Part shown: one piece after another, positions 53,516 to 62,434 of the stretch
Numbering within the stretch: position 1 is the first letter of the stretch
Layout of the letters: the number at the start of each line of letters is the position of its first letter
Source of the DNA: Pontibacter harenae
GTDB taxonomy: Bacteria > Bacteroidota > Bacteroidia > Cytophagales > Hymenobacteraceae
Reading direction: 5' to 3'
DNA length: 64,000 nucleotides
Assembly (NCBI RefSeq): GCF_020907245.1
Contig: NZ_JAJJWH010000001.1
Coordinates: 124,001 to 188,000 of the forward strand
Notes under the pieces: model-generated
Told to the model about the DNA's origin: nothing
Seen by the model: only the letters and a program-made list of their open reading frames with translations
The model's database searches: none
Program-made: the position numbers and the translations under genes

Positions 53516-53695
53516 TTAGATGTGACGGAAATATGATGGGTACAACTGTAAAAGGTACTCTGAATACAAAAGTCTCCTGCCGTTGTTGCGTGTTCTCACC
53601 AAAAACGGCAGAATTCTTCTAGCCAAGAACAAACCTAAAAGCATGCCTAGCGATAACATAAATGCGGTTGTATAAATGCCAGTTTGTAAAGGCAT
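53516..53695 (-). CDS. Possible 59-residue single-pass membrane protein, doubtful
   Basis: An ATG at 53695 gives one hydrophobic helix (about residues 6-25, IYTTAFMLSLGMLLGLFLA) and a basic C-terminal part (RRILPFLVRTRNNGRRLL). The pattern is compatible with a small membrane protein, but there is no promoter, no neighbour in an operon and no recognised relative. It may be chance. Confidence 0.3.
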   Translation of the reverse strand: MPLQTGIYTTAFMLSLGMLLGLFLARRILPFLVRTRNNGRRLLYSEYLLQLYPSYFRHI

Positions 53696-53722
53696 AGATA
53701 ACAGATTATAAAGCACTACCAC

Positions 53723-53768
53723 GCAAGTTGAAAACTTGCCTCATGAAAAGCTCCAAGTTGAAAACTTG
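53723..53768. repeat. Two copies of a 15-base palindromic unit
   Basis: CAAGTTGAAAACTTG occurs at 53724-53738 and 53754-53768, each with six-base arms CAAGTT/AACTTG and a GAA centre. The first copy is extended by G/C to a 17-base palindrome. Spacing is 15 bases. Function unknown; possibly a dispersed extragenic palindrome or a regulator site. Confidence 0.6.
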
Positions 53769-53952
53769 AAGCATAGTTTTGAAGGTGTAGAGGCAAGATT
53801 AGCAACGCCTTATTTTTCTACCTACAGAGTACCTCTTTGCAAAAAATATCTGAAAAAGCTATAGAGGTGACGCTTACGGAATGGAAAGCCTCCGTAAGAT
53901 ATGATAAAATCTCATTCAGAAGCCTTCGCTTTAAAAGTAGAGAAAACGATAG

Positions 53953-54372
53953 CTAGGCTACTTTCAGCCTTAGAAATTTTTGGCGGCCAAACGTTAGCAG
54001 GTAAAGCAAGTATAACAGCATAGGGAGCACCAGTATCAAAAGGATGCTAGCCAACTCTTCACCTGCAAAAAACCTGAGTGTAACGTACAGGGCTAGGATG
54101 CATAGGTGAAGCGGCATCATCCATTTCCCGAAGGCAAAGCCAGAAACCTCTACCTCCTGCACCTCTTCTTCGGTTAGCTCAATTTTAAACTCCTGGCTCC
54201 CGCACCAATCTATCTTGGCTTTAACTGTATGCAAACCTGCAGGTACAGTAAACTTTTTTGTTTCTCCGTTGGCAATCTCCCCTATTTTCTTCCCATCTAC
54301 ATAAATGTGATAGTCACGGATCCTGCTGCTCCATTCAGAGCTTCTTTTAATTATCAAAGTAGCCATAGCCAT
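53953..54372 (-). CDS. PEGA-like domain membrane protein
   Basis: A 139-residue protein. The N-terminal ~80 residues read as a PEGA-like beta-domain (HIYVDGKKIGEIANGETKKFTVPAGLHTVKAKIDWCGS...), followed by two hydrophobic helices (about residues 88-106 and 108-126) and a basic end. Its start lies six bases after the stop of the MscS gene on the same strand, so they are likely co-transcribed. Two in-frame ATGs (54372 and 54366) are equally possible starts. Function unknown, perhaps at the envelope. Confidence 0.7.
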   Translation of the reverse strand: MAMATLIIKRSSEWSSRIRDYHIYVDGKKIGEIANGETKKFTVPAGLHTVKAKIDWCGSQEFKIELTEEEVQEVEVSGFAFGKWMMPLHLCILALYVTLRFFAGEELASILLILVLPMLLYLLYLLTFGRQKFLRLKVA

Positions 54373-54378
54373 TAAATT

Positions 54379-56037
54379 TTAATTTTCATATACTGTTATA
54401 GGAGGCTGCGGTTGTACTACCTGTTCCACACGAAAAGACGGAGCTTCGTAATCGGTTGGCAAATAATTGGCAGGTATAGTAACAGCATTGCCATCGCGTT
54501 GGGCACGGTAGTGTGGCGACAGAATTTCGATGCCTGCTTCATTGAATTTATCCTGTATGTTCTGGTGGATATTTGAGTAGATCATGGTCATCTTACCTGC
54601 TTCCAAAGTGTAAGCATTTAGTTGATAACTTACATAAAAATCGTCGAGGCTAGTCTGAAGTACAAAAGGTTTCGGTTCTTTCAACACTAGCGGCGTAGCC
54701 AAGGCAGCATCAATTAAAGCTTGGTGTACCTTGGGCCAAGGTACGTCGTAACCAATGGTAACAGTAGTATAAAGTACCAACCCTTTCTGCGCATCGGTGC
54801 TGCAGGTGGTGTAGTTAGTGGTATGGTTATTTAGGATCATCGCATTCGGAATGGTAATGTCCTCGTTCTTGGTTGTACGGATGCGGGTTACCAAAAGTGT
54901 TTTCTCTACTACATCGCCTGTAATATCGTTTATACGGATACGATCCCCGATCTTGAAGGAACGCATGTACGTGAGCACCATACCTGCCACCATGTTTGCA
55001 ATAGCCGACGAAGAACCCAGCGAGAAAAGTATACCTATAAACACCGACACCCCCTGAAAGACGGGAGAATTTGAGCCTGGCAGGTACGGGAAAATTACGA
55101 TGAACATGAAAGCGTACAGCAGGAAGCGCGCGATGTTGTAGGTTGGCTTCGCCCAGTCCGCATAAAAGCCTGGAATCTCTAGCTTGCCTGTCTCCACCTC
55201 TTCGGCTAGGTAGTGGAGCAACTTAATAGCATAACGCGTAACTACCACAATAACGAGTATCGTGAGCATGTTCGGCACATAGCTGATCAGGCCTAAGCCA
55301 ATCTTACGAAGCGGACTGATGATATAAGCTAAGAGCGTATCGGCATAGCCTTCGGTCCAGGGAAAGATGCTGAACAGCACTGGCAGCAGGAAGTATACCA
55401 TCATGAACAGCACCAGCACCCGCATAAATTTTGCCACCGTTAGCACCATCGCCACCTGCCTGTCAGGTGTTAACAACTCGTAATTTTTTACCTTTACGCC
55501 TTTTATACGCTGGTTTTGCTGCCGCTGTATTTTCAGGAAAAGGAATCTAAAAAGCTTGTTGACGTATTTTATCAACAGAAAGAAAACAACTAATACCAAT
55601 AGAGCTAACCCCACTTCCAGCAGTATAGCTCTTAGGCTATGCTCTTCCAAAGACTTCAGCACACTTTCTTTTATTTTGAAAGCATACAAATTGGCTAGTT
55701 CTGTTTTAGATTTCTCTGCCTGCTTTGCATCCGCCTCATTGATGATTAATATGGACTTACCGCCGTACATCACATGCGCGAATAGAGCGCCTTCCTGTAC
55801 TTTAACAGAATCAGAAATAAAGAATCTGTCTTCTGCCAGTTTTAAAATACGGCTACTTATGGCGGCGGCACGTTCTTCTTTCGAAAAAGAACCTTCGGAG
55901 TTGTTTAAATAGAACAGCGTGTCCTGGTAAAGGACTACAGGTGCACCTGCAGGTTTGGAAAGGGTGGAATCAGACTGAGCGAATCCCGTTGTGGCTGAGG
56001 TTAAGATGAACAACCACATCAGTAGCTTCAATTTCAT
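54379..56037 (-). CDS. MscS-family mechanosensitive channel
   Basis: A 552-residue channel with a signal peptide (about residues 1-20), a periplasmic N-terminal domain (to about residue 135), five to six transmembrane helices and a cytoplasmic MscS core. The pore helix and beta domain contain FSLGSSSAIANMVAGMVLTYMRSFKIGDRIRINDITGDV (about residues 335-373), and TIPNAMILNNHTTNY follows. It opens under membrane tension to release solutes in osmotic downshock. It is longer than E. coli MscS (286), as is common for Bacteroidota MscS-like proteins. It is followed closely by the PEGA-like gene. Confidence 0.92.
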   Translation of the reverse strand: MKLKLLMWLFILTSATTGFAQSDSTLSKPAGAPVVLYQDTLFYLNNSEGSFSKEERAAAISSRILKLAEDRFFISDSVKVQEGALFAHVMYGGKSILIINEADAKQAEKSKTELANLYAFKIKESVLKSLEEHSLRAILLEVGLALLVLVVFFLLIKYVNKLFRFLFLKIQRQQNQRIKGVKVKNYELLTPDRQVAMVLTVAKFMRVLVLFMMVYFLLPVLFSIFPWTEGYADTLLAYIISPLRKIGLGLISYVPNMLTILVIVVVTRYAIKLLHYLAEEVETGKLEIPGFYADWAKPTYNIARFLLYAFMFIVIFPYLPGSNSPVFQGVSVFIGILFSLGSSSAIANMVAGMVLTYMRSFKIGDRIRINDITGDVVEKTLLVTRIRTTKNEDITIPNAMILNNHTTNYTTCSTDAQKGLVLYTTVTIGYDVPWPKVHQALIDAALATPLVLKEPKPFVLQTSLDDFYVSYQLNAYTLEAGKMTMIYSNIHQNIQDKFNEAGIEILSPHYRAQRDGNAVTIPANYLPTDYEAPSFRVEQVVQPQPPITVYEN

Positions 56038-56238
56038 GATGACTAAATGATGTTGAAAAACGGAAGATACTACATTTTATCCAATTTCCTTACATCTTCA
56101 TCTCCTGTTATAGCTGTAAAATAAATCATGTTTTGCGCAGCTTATAAAGATGTTTCTGTTTACATAAACTCTAAAAAAGTACTTTTTAACGCTACTGAGG
56201 CTTATTATTAAAAAAATTATCCACACAACAATATTCAA

Positions 56239-58305
56239 TTAATAAGCAGGTATAGGCGACAAACGTGGATCGTTGGAGGAAACAATTCCCTGCTGCTCTG
56301 GATAAATAATGATAAAGTTACTTCCCTCGTACAATCTGGATAATTTCTTAGGCACATCAGCTAAGTACGAACTATAGGACACGCTGCCAGTGCGGGCACT
56401 AATAATTACAAGCAAGTCGTCTATAGCAACATCACGCTCTGGTAGCAAAGAACTGTCCCAATCTTCGAACACTTTATACTTTACTGCTACATTAGCCTTT
56501 GCTTCATTTAAAACCTGCTTAATGCGACTGTGGGTAAGTTCGGAACCATATATGGTGATAGCAGCGTTGGTTTGCTTTGAAATGGTTTTGACAGTATGCA
56601 CCCAATGTACAAACCCTGGCTCGAATTCGGCAAGTGGCGGTACTACAACTTTCAGGGCTTTTATAGTGCTAACAGGCTGTATGAAGTTTGCCACCAGTAT
56701 CATCTCCCCTGTTTTCAGCAGCAGGTTGTTTAGTATACCCCCGAATATTTTTTCTCTTGTGGTTACTCTCGGGTTCCAACCAATCACCACCTCTGTAATC
56801 ATACGATCTTTAATCGCTCTGATAATACCGTTTGTTATACTCAGGTCGACTCGGGTCAGTACCGTTACGTCACTAGAAGTAGCCGCTGCATGCCGCTTTG
56901 CCTTCTCCAACAGTTTATTGCTTTCTATAATTTTCCCTCTGCTCTGCTGATCATCATTCACCACCATGAGCGGATAAATCGGCTCCACGGACTTTGCGTT
57001 TTTCAACAGCACAGCTAGGTCCAGCAGTTGTTCCATGGTTTCGGTGTTGGCGATTGGTACCAAAATACGCTCTGGAGCCTCTGAGAGGTCTGGTGCCTGA
57101 CTGTTATCCACAATGGCTTGTTTCACGGCGGCTTTCTCCGTAACAATAGAACTAATGAGGCAAGTAACTAATATCATTAGGATTGTGCCGTTCAGAATGT
57201 TCTCGTTTAACAACCCAATTCGGTAGCCGATTAGCACAGCAGCCAAAGTCGCGGCTGCCTGTGCGTTGCTTAGTCCGAACATCAGCAACCCTTCTGTGTT
57301 GCTGAACCGCAGCACTTTCTGGGTTATAAAAGCTGCCAGCCATTTGGCAGAAGTAGCCACCACTACCATGGCACCTGCTACGAGCAAAGCCTCAGGACCA
57401 TTAAACAGTACCCGCAGGTCTACCAGCATGCCCACTCCTATCAGAAAGAAAGGAATAAACAAAGCATTGCCGACAAACTCGATGCGGTTCATGAGTGGCG
57501 AGGTATGCGGAATGAGCGGATTTAGCGCAAGGCCAGCCACAAAGGATCCTATAATAGGTTCTATACCTGCTAACTCGGCCAGGAACGCAGACAGGAACAC
57601 CATTGCGAGCACAAAGATGTAGTGTGCCACGCCATCGGTTTCGTAGCTTTTAAAGAACCAACGCGTAACCCGCGGAAACACCCACAGCACAATAAATGAA
57701 AATATAGCCAGGGATATACCCAACTGAATCCAAAACTGAGTATCTAGCTCACCTGTACTTGCTTTTGTGATGACTGCCAGTACCAAGAGAGCCAGTGTAT
57801 CAGTGATAATGGTACCTCCTACCGTTATGTTTACCGCCCTGTTTTTGGTGACACCTAAGCGGCTAGCTATGGGGTAAGCCAGCAAAGTGTGCGAGGCAAA
57901 CATGCTCGCCAACAGCACAGATGAGATCATGCTCAGGTTCAGCACGTAAATAGAAACCACCACCCCCAGCAGCATGGGTATACTAAACGTGAAAGCGCCA
58001 AAGATCAAGCTCTTGTTCCTGTTCTTTCGGAAGTCGTTCATATCGATTTCCAAACCAGCTAGGAACATGATGTATAGCAGCCCAACTGTTCCGAAAAGCA
58101 CGATGCCCTGATCGCGCAGCAGGATGTTGAAACCGTTCGGACCTATTGCCACACCAGCTAGTATCAGCCCGATAATGCTTGGCACTTTCAGCCGCTGCAG
58201 CAGCACAGGCGACAGCAGAATGATGAAAAGCATCAAAGAGAAGATAAGTACAGGATCCTGAACGGGAAAGTACTCAGGAAAGTGCTGTTCCAGGTTAATA
58301 TTCAT
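56239..58305 (-). CDS. CPA2-family cation:proton antiporter with USP-like tail
   Basis: A 688-residue membrane antiporter of the Kef/CPA2 type. The N-terminal ~400 residues hold 12 or so helices, including the conserved GLEIDMNDF and GSFVAGLALNPLIPHTSPLMNRIEFVG segments. The C-terminal ~280 residues are a cytoplasmic universal-stress-protein-like domain (ERILVPIANTETMEQLLDLAVLL...). It exchanges Na+ or K+ for H+. It is paralogous to the antiporter at 62435-64000. The gene has its own upstream region; no clear promoter match is seen. Confidence 0.92.
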   Translation of the reverse strand: MNINLEQHFPEYFPVQDPVLIFSLMLFIILLSPVLLQRLKVPSIIGLILAGVAIGPNGFNILLRDQGIVLFGTVGLLYIMFLAGLEIDMNDFRKNRNKSLIFGAFTFSIPMLLGVVVSIYVLNLSMISSVLLASMFASHTLLAYPIASRLGVTKNRAVNITVGGTIITDTLALLVLAVITKASTGELDTQFWIQLGISLAIFSFIVLWVFPRVTRWFFKSYETDGVAHYIFVLAMVFLSAFLAELAGIEPIIGSFVAGLALNPLIPHTSPLMNRIEFVGNALFIPFFLIGVGMLVDLRVLFNGPEALLVAGAMVVVATSAKWLAAFITQKVLRFSNTEGLLMFGLSNAQAAATLAAVLIGYRIGLLNENILNGTILMILVTCLISSIVTEKAAVKQAIVDNSQAPDLSEAPERILVPIANTETMEQLLDLAVLLKNAKSVEPIYPLMVVNDDQQSRGKIIESNKLLEKAKRHAAATSSDVTVLTRVDLSITNGIIRAIKDRMITEVVIGWNPRVTTREKIFGGILNNLLLKTGEMILVANFIQPVSTIKALKVVVPPLAEFEPGFVHWVHTVKTISKQTNAAITIYGSELTHSRIKQVLNEAKANVAVKYKVFEDWDSSLLPERDVAIDDLLVIISARTGSVSYSSYLADVPKKLSRLYEGSNFIIIYPEQQGIVSSNDPRLSPIPAY

Positions 58306-58749
58306 GCTTTTGCTGTCTAAGCTGAGTTTTCCCAGCTTACCAAATTACTCACTTACGCCATTACTTGTATGTAGCTGCACTTATTTAGTTTTTAGTGTTG
58401 CTGATAAAGTATAAAAGCGGTTCATGGACTATTGTAGCTGCTTTTTTTATACTTTAATCCACAGTGGCTTTTATTGGATATATTATGCTGCGGATGATGC
58501 TTCTTTGTGTGTACAAGTTTGGAATTTAACCCACTTCTGACTCATCTGAAGGGGTATATTGTAGGAAATTTAAACCCTAGGTGCTGGTGCGAACTTATAG
58601 CTCGTATCGCTTTTAAGTTACTCTTGATGTTAGCCTACTAAATAACACTTGCTCATAAAAGACACAATTACTTACCATTTTTTTCAGGAGATAATATAAG
58701 AAGCAAATTGAAACGAGCTGCAAGCTCGCACTAGCGCTAGTAGCCATAA
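58306..58749. other. Intergenic stretch, no gene seen
   Basis: About 440 AT-rich bases between the antiporter start and the glyS terminator. It contains a short hairpin AAGCTG/CAGCTT near 58333-58352 and small palindromes GAGCTGCAAGCTC and CTAGCGCTAG around 58714-58740. A 68-codon minus frame overlaps the terminator and is not credible. Confidence 0.4.
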
Positions 58750-58782
58750 AAAAAGCGGCACTGCCAAGGCAGCACCGCTTTT
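58750..58782 (-). terminator. Intrinsic terminator after glyS
   Basis: AAAAGCGG and CCGCTTTT flank an inner CTGCC/GGCAG pairing, giving a stem of 13 pairs interrupted by a CA/CA mismatch. On the minus strand it is followed by TTTTTTT. It lies 20 bases beyond the glyS stop. Confidence 0.8.
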
Positions 58783-58802
58783 CGCTATAATATATTTTAT
58801 AC

Positions 58803-60305
58803 TTACGCCAGCTTCTCAAAAATGCTCTTGAAGTTTACGGCTTTGTCGATGTAGCTTCTGAGTTCGCTGATAGGCATGCGCACCTGCTCGCGGCTATCAC
58901 GGTCACGAACGGTAACTGTATCATCTTCTAAAGTCTGATGGTCTACAGCTATACAGAACGGTGTTCCGATCAAATCTTGGCGGGTATAGCGTTTACCAAT
59001 GCTGTCGCGCTCTTCGTAAATGATGTTGAAATCATACTTCAGGGCGTCAAATATTTCGGTTGCTTTCTCTGGCAAACCGTCTTTTTTAGTCAGCGGTAAT
59101 ACAGCTGCTTTTACTGGTGCCAAGGCTGGGTGTAACTTCAGGAAAGTACGTGACTTCGTGCTTTCTCCTTCGGTAATCTCCTCCTCCTGATAAGCACTGC
59201 ACAGCACCATCAGGAACAGACGGTCGGCACCAACAGACGTTTCAATTACATAAGGTACATAATTTCCGTACGGCTTACCTTCCTCGTTCAGGTCGTTATC
59301 GAAGTACTGTTGTTTCTTGCGGCTCAGCTCCTGGTGCTGGCTCAGGTCGAAATCGGTGCGGGAGTGTATACCTTCTACTTCTTTAAAACCGAACGGGAAT
59401 TTATACTCGATATCCACAGCGGCATTAGCATAGTGAGCCAGCTTGTCGTGGTCGTGGAAACGCAGACTTTCGGCAGGTATACCAATAGCTTCATGCCACT
59501 TTTTACGGGTTTCTTTCCACTGGTTATACCATTCCATTTCAGTGCCAGGGCGAACAAAGAACTGCATCTCCATCTGCTCAAACTCGCGCATACGGAAGAT
59601 GAACTGACGCGCCACAATCTCGTTACGGAAAGCTTTACCGATTTGGGCTATACCGAAAGGCACTTTCATGCGCCCAGTTTTCTGCACGTTCAGGAAGTTA
59701 ACGAAAATACCTTGTGCCGTTTCAGGACGTAGATAAATGGTGCTGGACTCCTCTGCTACAGAGCCAACCTGTGTGGAAAACATCAGGTTGAATTGGCGTA
59801 CTTCTGTCCAGTTAGCTGTTCCTGAAATAGGGCATTTGATATCCTCACGGATGATTAAGTCACGTACACCGTCCAGGTTTTCCACTTCCAGCAACTTACC
59901 CATTTCTGCGGTCAGGGCTCTTGCTCTTTCTACATCGCCCTCGCTTTCGTACTGTGCTGCTTTATCCTCAATCAGTACATCAGCACGGTAACGCTTCTTC
60001 GAATCCTTATTATCAATCATCGGATCGTTAAAGCTGTCCACGTGGCCAGAGGCTTTCCAGGTAAGCGGGTGCATAAAGATGGCTGCATCCAAACCTACTA
60101 CATTTTGGTTCAGCTGCGTCATACATTTCCACCAAAGTGTTTTAATGTTGTTTTTCAGCTCCACGCCCATTTGGCCGTAGTCATAAACAGCTTGCAGACC
60201 ATCATAAATTTCGCTTGAAGGAAATACAAAACCATATTCCTTGGCATGCGAAATTATATCTTTAAAATCTGTGCTTTCTTCAGTAGTTTTTCCATTTGTT
60301 GCCAT
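58803..60305 (-). CDS. glyS: Glycine--tRNA ligase (single-chain, class II)
   Basis: A 500-residue single-chain GlyRS of the eukaryote/Gram-positive-like type (not the alpha2-beta2 form). The class II core shows motif 2-type sequence FRNEIVARQFIFRMREFEQMEMQFF (about residues 230-254) and motif 3 near ETSVGADRLFLMVL (about residues 360-373). The C-terminal anticodon domain (about residues 400-500) includes RYTRQDLIGTPFCIAVD. It charges tRNA-Gly. It is flanked by the two antiporter paralogues, and a -7-like box overlaps its upstream edge. Confidence 0.95.
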   Translation of the reverse strand: MATNGKTTEESTDFKDIISHAKEYGFVFPSSEIYDGLQAVYDYGQMGVELKNNIKTLWWKCMTQLNQNVVGLDAAIFMHPLTWKASGHVDSFNDPMIDNKDSKKRYRADVLIEDKAAQYESEGDVERARALTAEMGKLLEVENLDGVRDLIIREDIKCPISGTANWTEVRQFNLMFSTQVGSVAEESSTIYLRPETAQGIFVNFLNVQKTGRMKVPFGIAQIGKAFRNEIVARQFIFRMREFEQMEMQFFVRPGTEMEWYNQWKETRKKWHEAIGIPAESLRFHDHDKLAHYANAAVDIEYKFPFGFKEVEGIHSRTDFDLSQHQELSRKKQQYFDNDLNEEGKPYGNYVPYVIETSVGADRLFLMVLCSAYQEEEITEGESTKSRTFLKLHPALAPVKAAVLPLTKKDGLPEKATEIFDALKYDFNIIYEERDSIGKRYTRQDLIGTPFCIAVDHQTLEDDTVTVRDRDSREQVRMPISELRSYIDKAVNFKSIFEKLA

Positions 60306-60309
60306 GCAG

Positions 60310-60317
60310 CAAAGATA
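60310..60317 (-). promoter_or_regulatory. Candidate -7 box for glyS
   Basis: Minus-strand TATCTTTG matches TAnnTTTG five bases before the ATG, so the transcript would be nearly leaderless. No -33 element fits. Could be chance. Confidence 0.3.
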
Positions 60318-60510
60318 TGTTTTTAGATTTTTACTATGGTAATTCTATCTGTGAATTTGTGCAGAAGAAGCGGATACATCTCCTTTAGAACGCTTTGATT
60401 CTTATCTCCAATGCAGGTGTATTAACAATTTCTTAACATTGCCTCCTTCAGCCTCGTTTGTTTTTAGACTAACTTGCGCAACTTTTTATTTCTCACCTAT
60501 ATCCTTAAAA

Positions 60511-61647
60511 ATGGCCAAGTCTAAAAAAGGTAAAAAGCCAGTAGTACCCACCCAACCATATAAATTCAGAAAACGCTATGCGCTTTCTGATGTAGTGTTT
60601 CAGAAGGAAAAGAAGTTTCTATACTTTATAGCATTTTCTCTTATTCTAGCAGGAATAATATATCCTTACGCCTCTATTGCCATGTGGGTAGGATTCGCTT
60701 TTGCTGGTTATTCCGCCATTGCAAACGATAGTATCCAGACGCTTGGTACATTTATAGTTTCTAACGAAAATAAAAAATGGTACTGGCAGTGGCTCTTTAT
60801 GGGCCTGATTTTCTTAGGCACTGTCTTTTATAGCTGGTATATGTTCAACGGCGATGTTACGTATCAGCGCCTGGCTTCTAAAGGCTTCGACCAAACACCT
60901 GATAGCTTTGTTTTCCTGCAGCTGGCAGCACCTATCATCCTGTTGCTGATGACGCGCTTCCGTATTCCGGTATCAACCACATTCATGCTGCTTAGTGTTT
61001 TCACTATCAACTCTGGTGCTATTGTTAGCATGGTTTCTAAGAGTTTGATGGGATATGTAGCTGCCTTTGGTGTTGCCCTGATTATATACATACTGCTTTC
61101 CAAACTCCTTAAAAAATTAGTTAAAGGTGAAGCACACGGTGCCTGGATATGGGCACAATGGATTATCAGTGGCTTTTTATGGCACACCTGGTTGTCTCAG
61201 GACTTAGCAAACGTTGCTGTTTACCTGCCACGCCAGTTACAGGTAACAGAGTTTATAGCCTTTGCAGGCTTTATTTTCTTAGGCCTAGGCTTTATGTTCT
61301 ACAAGCGCGGCGAGAAAATCCAGAATATCATTAACGAAAAGTCTGACGTGCGGGACGTACGAAGCGCTACAATCATAGATTTAGTTTACTCTGTTATTCT
61401 CTATTATTTTAAAGAAGTAAACAACATTCCGATGAGTACTACCTGGGTGTTTGTTGGTTTGTTGGCTGGACGTGAGTTAGGAATACGCCTGCGTGCGCAG
61501 GATAGCGGCGAAAAGTTCAGCAAGACTTTCAGGCTGATTGGTAAAGACATACTTTCAGTTACCATTGGTCTAATTGTTTCTGTTATTCTGGCTATTGCCA
61601 TTAACCCTGTTATACAAGAAGAACTGATCAACTTCCTTTTCGAATAA
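60511..61647 (+). CDS. PiT-like inorganic phosphate transporter family membrane protein
   Basis: The ATG at 60511 opens a 378-residue protein; the frame continues upstream to 60439 but the extension has no credible start. A basic N-terminal stretch (MAKSKKGKKPVV) precedes about nine to ten transmembrane helices. Two half-repeats carry PiT-like segments: GYSAIANDSIQTLGTF (compare the PiT GANDVAN signature) and IPVSTTFMLLSVFTIN in the first half, and IPMSTTWVFVGLLAGRELG in the second. It is distantly related to Na+/H+-phosphate transporters; transport of phosphate is inferred only. It is convergent with the acidic orphan gene. Confidence 0.78.
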   Translation: MAKSKKGKKPVVPTQPYKFRKRYALSDVVFQKEKKFLYFIAFSLILAGIIYPYASIAMWVGFAFAGYSAIANDSIQTLGTFIVSNENKKWYWQWLFMGLIFLGTVFYSWYMFNGDVTYQRLASKGFDQTPDSFVFLQLAAPIILLLMTRFRIPVSTTFMLLSVFTINSGAIVSMVSKSLMGYVAAFGVALIIYILLSKLLKKLVKGEAHGAWIWAQWIISGFLWHTWLSQDLANVAVYLPRQLQVTEFIAFAGFIFLGLGFMFYKRGEKIQNIINEKSDVRDVRSATIIDLVYSVILYYFKEVNNIPMSTTWVFVGLLAGRELGIRLRAQDSGEKFSKTFRLIGKDILSVTIGLIVSVILAIAINPVIQEELINFLFE

Positions 61648-61666
61648 GAGGTTTACAAGCTCCTAA

Positions 61667-61714
61667 TTAAAGCAAAAGCCCCAGCAGTATGTACTGCTGG
61701 GGCTTTTGCTTTAA
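61667..61714. terminator. Bidirectional terminator between convergent genes
   Basis: Twenty-three-base perfect arms (61667-61689 and 61692-61714, GC-core AGCCCCAGCAGTA) with a two-base centre TG form an almost perfect 48-base palindrome with A/T flanks. It sits between the PiT-like gene and the acidic orphan. Confidence 0.85.
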
Positions 61715-61728
61715 CCTATCTTTTATGT

Positions 61729-62187
61729 TTACTTTTCAGGCCAAAGCACCTCTAAGTTATCATCTATAAACACTCCGAAATTGATGGCTATTAGCTGATC
61801 TTCATCAAAATAAAGATCTACCATTTCTCTTTCGTAAGATATCCTGGTTTCGCCAGTTTCCATTTCTTCTTCTTCAACATCAGTAATGTTGTTATCTTCG
61901 AAAAGTTTTTGAACCTGCTCTTTGCTCATTTCAAACACGCGCTCACCCCAGATCTGTACTTCCCGGTTAGCCGTTTCGATGCAACTCAGCCTGTAGTCGT
62001 CTTCTTTATCGAAGTACAATGAGTAGCCGTCTTCCCAGTAATTCCATGCCTGGTGTTCGAACTCATCGTCCTCTTCCGATTCTTCAACCTCTTCTGGTTC
62101 TCCTAATAGTTCTTCTACTTCGTCCCTTGTTAGGCCAAACTTAATCTTACCAAGTCCTTTTCCTAACCTGATGTCTTTGTTGATCAT
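61729..62187 (-). CDS. Acidic hypothetical protein
   Basis: A 152-residue soluble, very acidic protein (Glu/Asp-rich, with an EEVEESEEDDEFE stretch near residues 32-44). The N-terminal GLGKIKFGLTRDEVEELLGEPEEVE segment resembles the helix-strand unit of SmpA/OmlA-like small proteins (KxGxTxxEVxxLLGxP), and beta strands follow (YSLYFDKEDDYRLSCIE, QIWGERVFEM). It has no signal peptide. A role is unknown; immunity-type or binding proteins can look similar. It stands upstream of the second antiporter gene on the same strand. Confidence 0.65.
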   Translation of the reverse strand: MINKDIRLGKGLGKIKFGLTRDEVEELLGEPEEVEESEEDDEFEHQAWNYWEDGYSLYFDKEDDYRLSCIETANREVQIWGERVFEMSKEQVQKLFEDNNITDVEEEEMETGETRISYEREMVDLYFDEDQLIAINFGVFIDDNLEVLWPEK

Positions 62188-62434
62188 TACTTTATTTGAG
62201 TTTTCTTCTGTGCAAAGATATAGGTTTTACTTTCTACACCATGATGGTGTTGTTTAGTTTTACCTACGATTTTATGCTGGCTAATATCTACAGAAACTAG
62301 CGTATTTCAATTACTTAATCTGCTTTTTCTTATGATTTTGCTTTTACGTTAGTAGGCATAAAAGGTATTAACTTTCTGCTTGAACATAATTTCCGCCCAT
62401 GTAACTTCTACTCCTCCTACACGTTTTTTCTTTT

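Larger units (their letters stand above)
53008..53952. other. Gene-poor stretch of about 945 bases
   Basis: Contains a plus-strand 84-codon frame (53185-53439) and a minus-strand frame at 53516-53695; both are short and without homologues I recognise. It also has recurrent AAGCTT-type words around 53216-53380 and palindromic units at 53723-53768. It lies upstream of the 48-residue gene and downstream of the PEGA-like gene. Nothing else is apparent. Confidence 0.4.

Noticed and set aside
56217-56225. DnaA box TTATCCACA near the antiporter gene, with two further matches inside the peptide ABC gene (43738-43746, 44695-44703)
   Set aside because: The coding matches arise from a His-Pro-containing motif, the intergenic one is single, and a nine-base site is expected about once in 130 kb on two strands. 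No origin genes or AT-rich unwinding element nearby.
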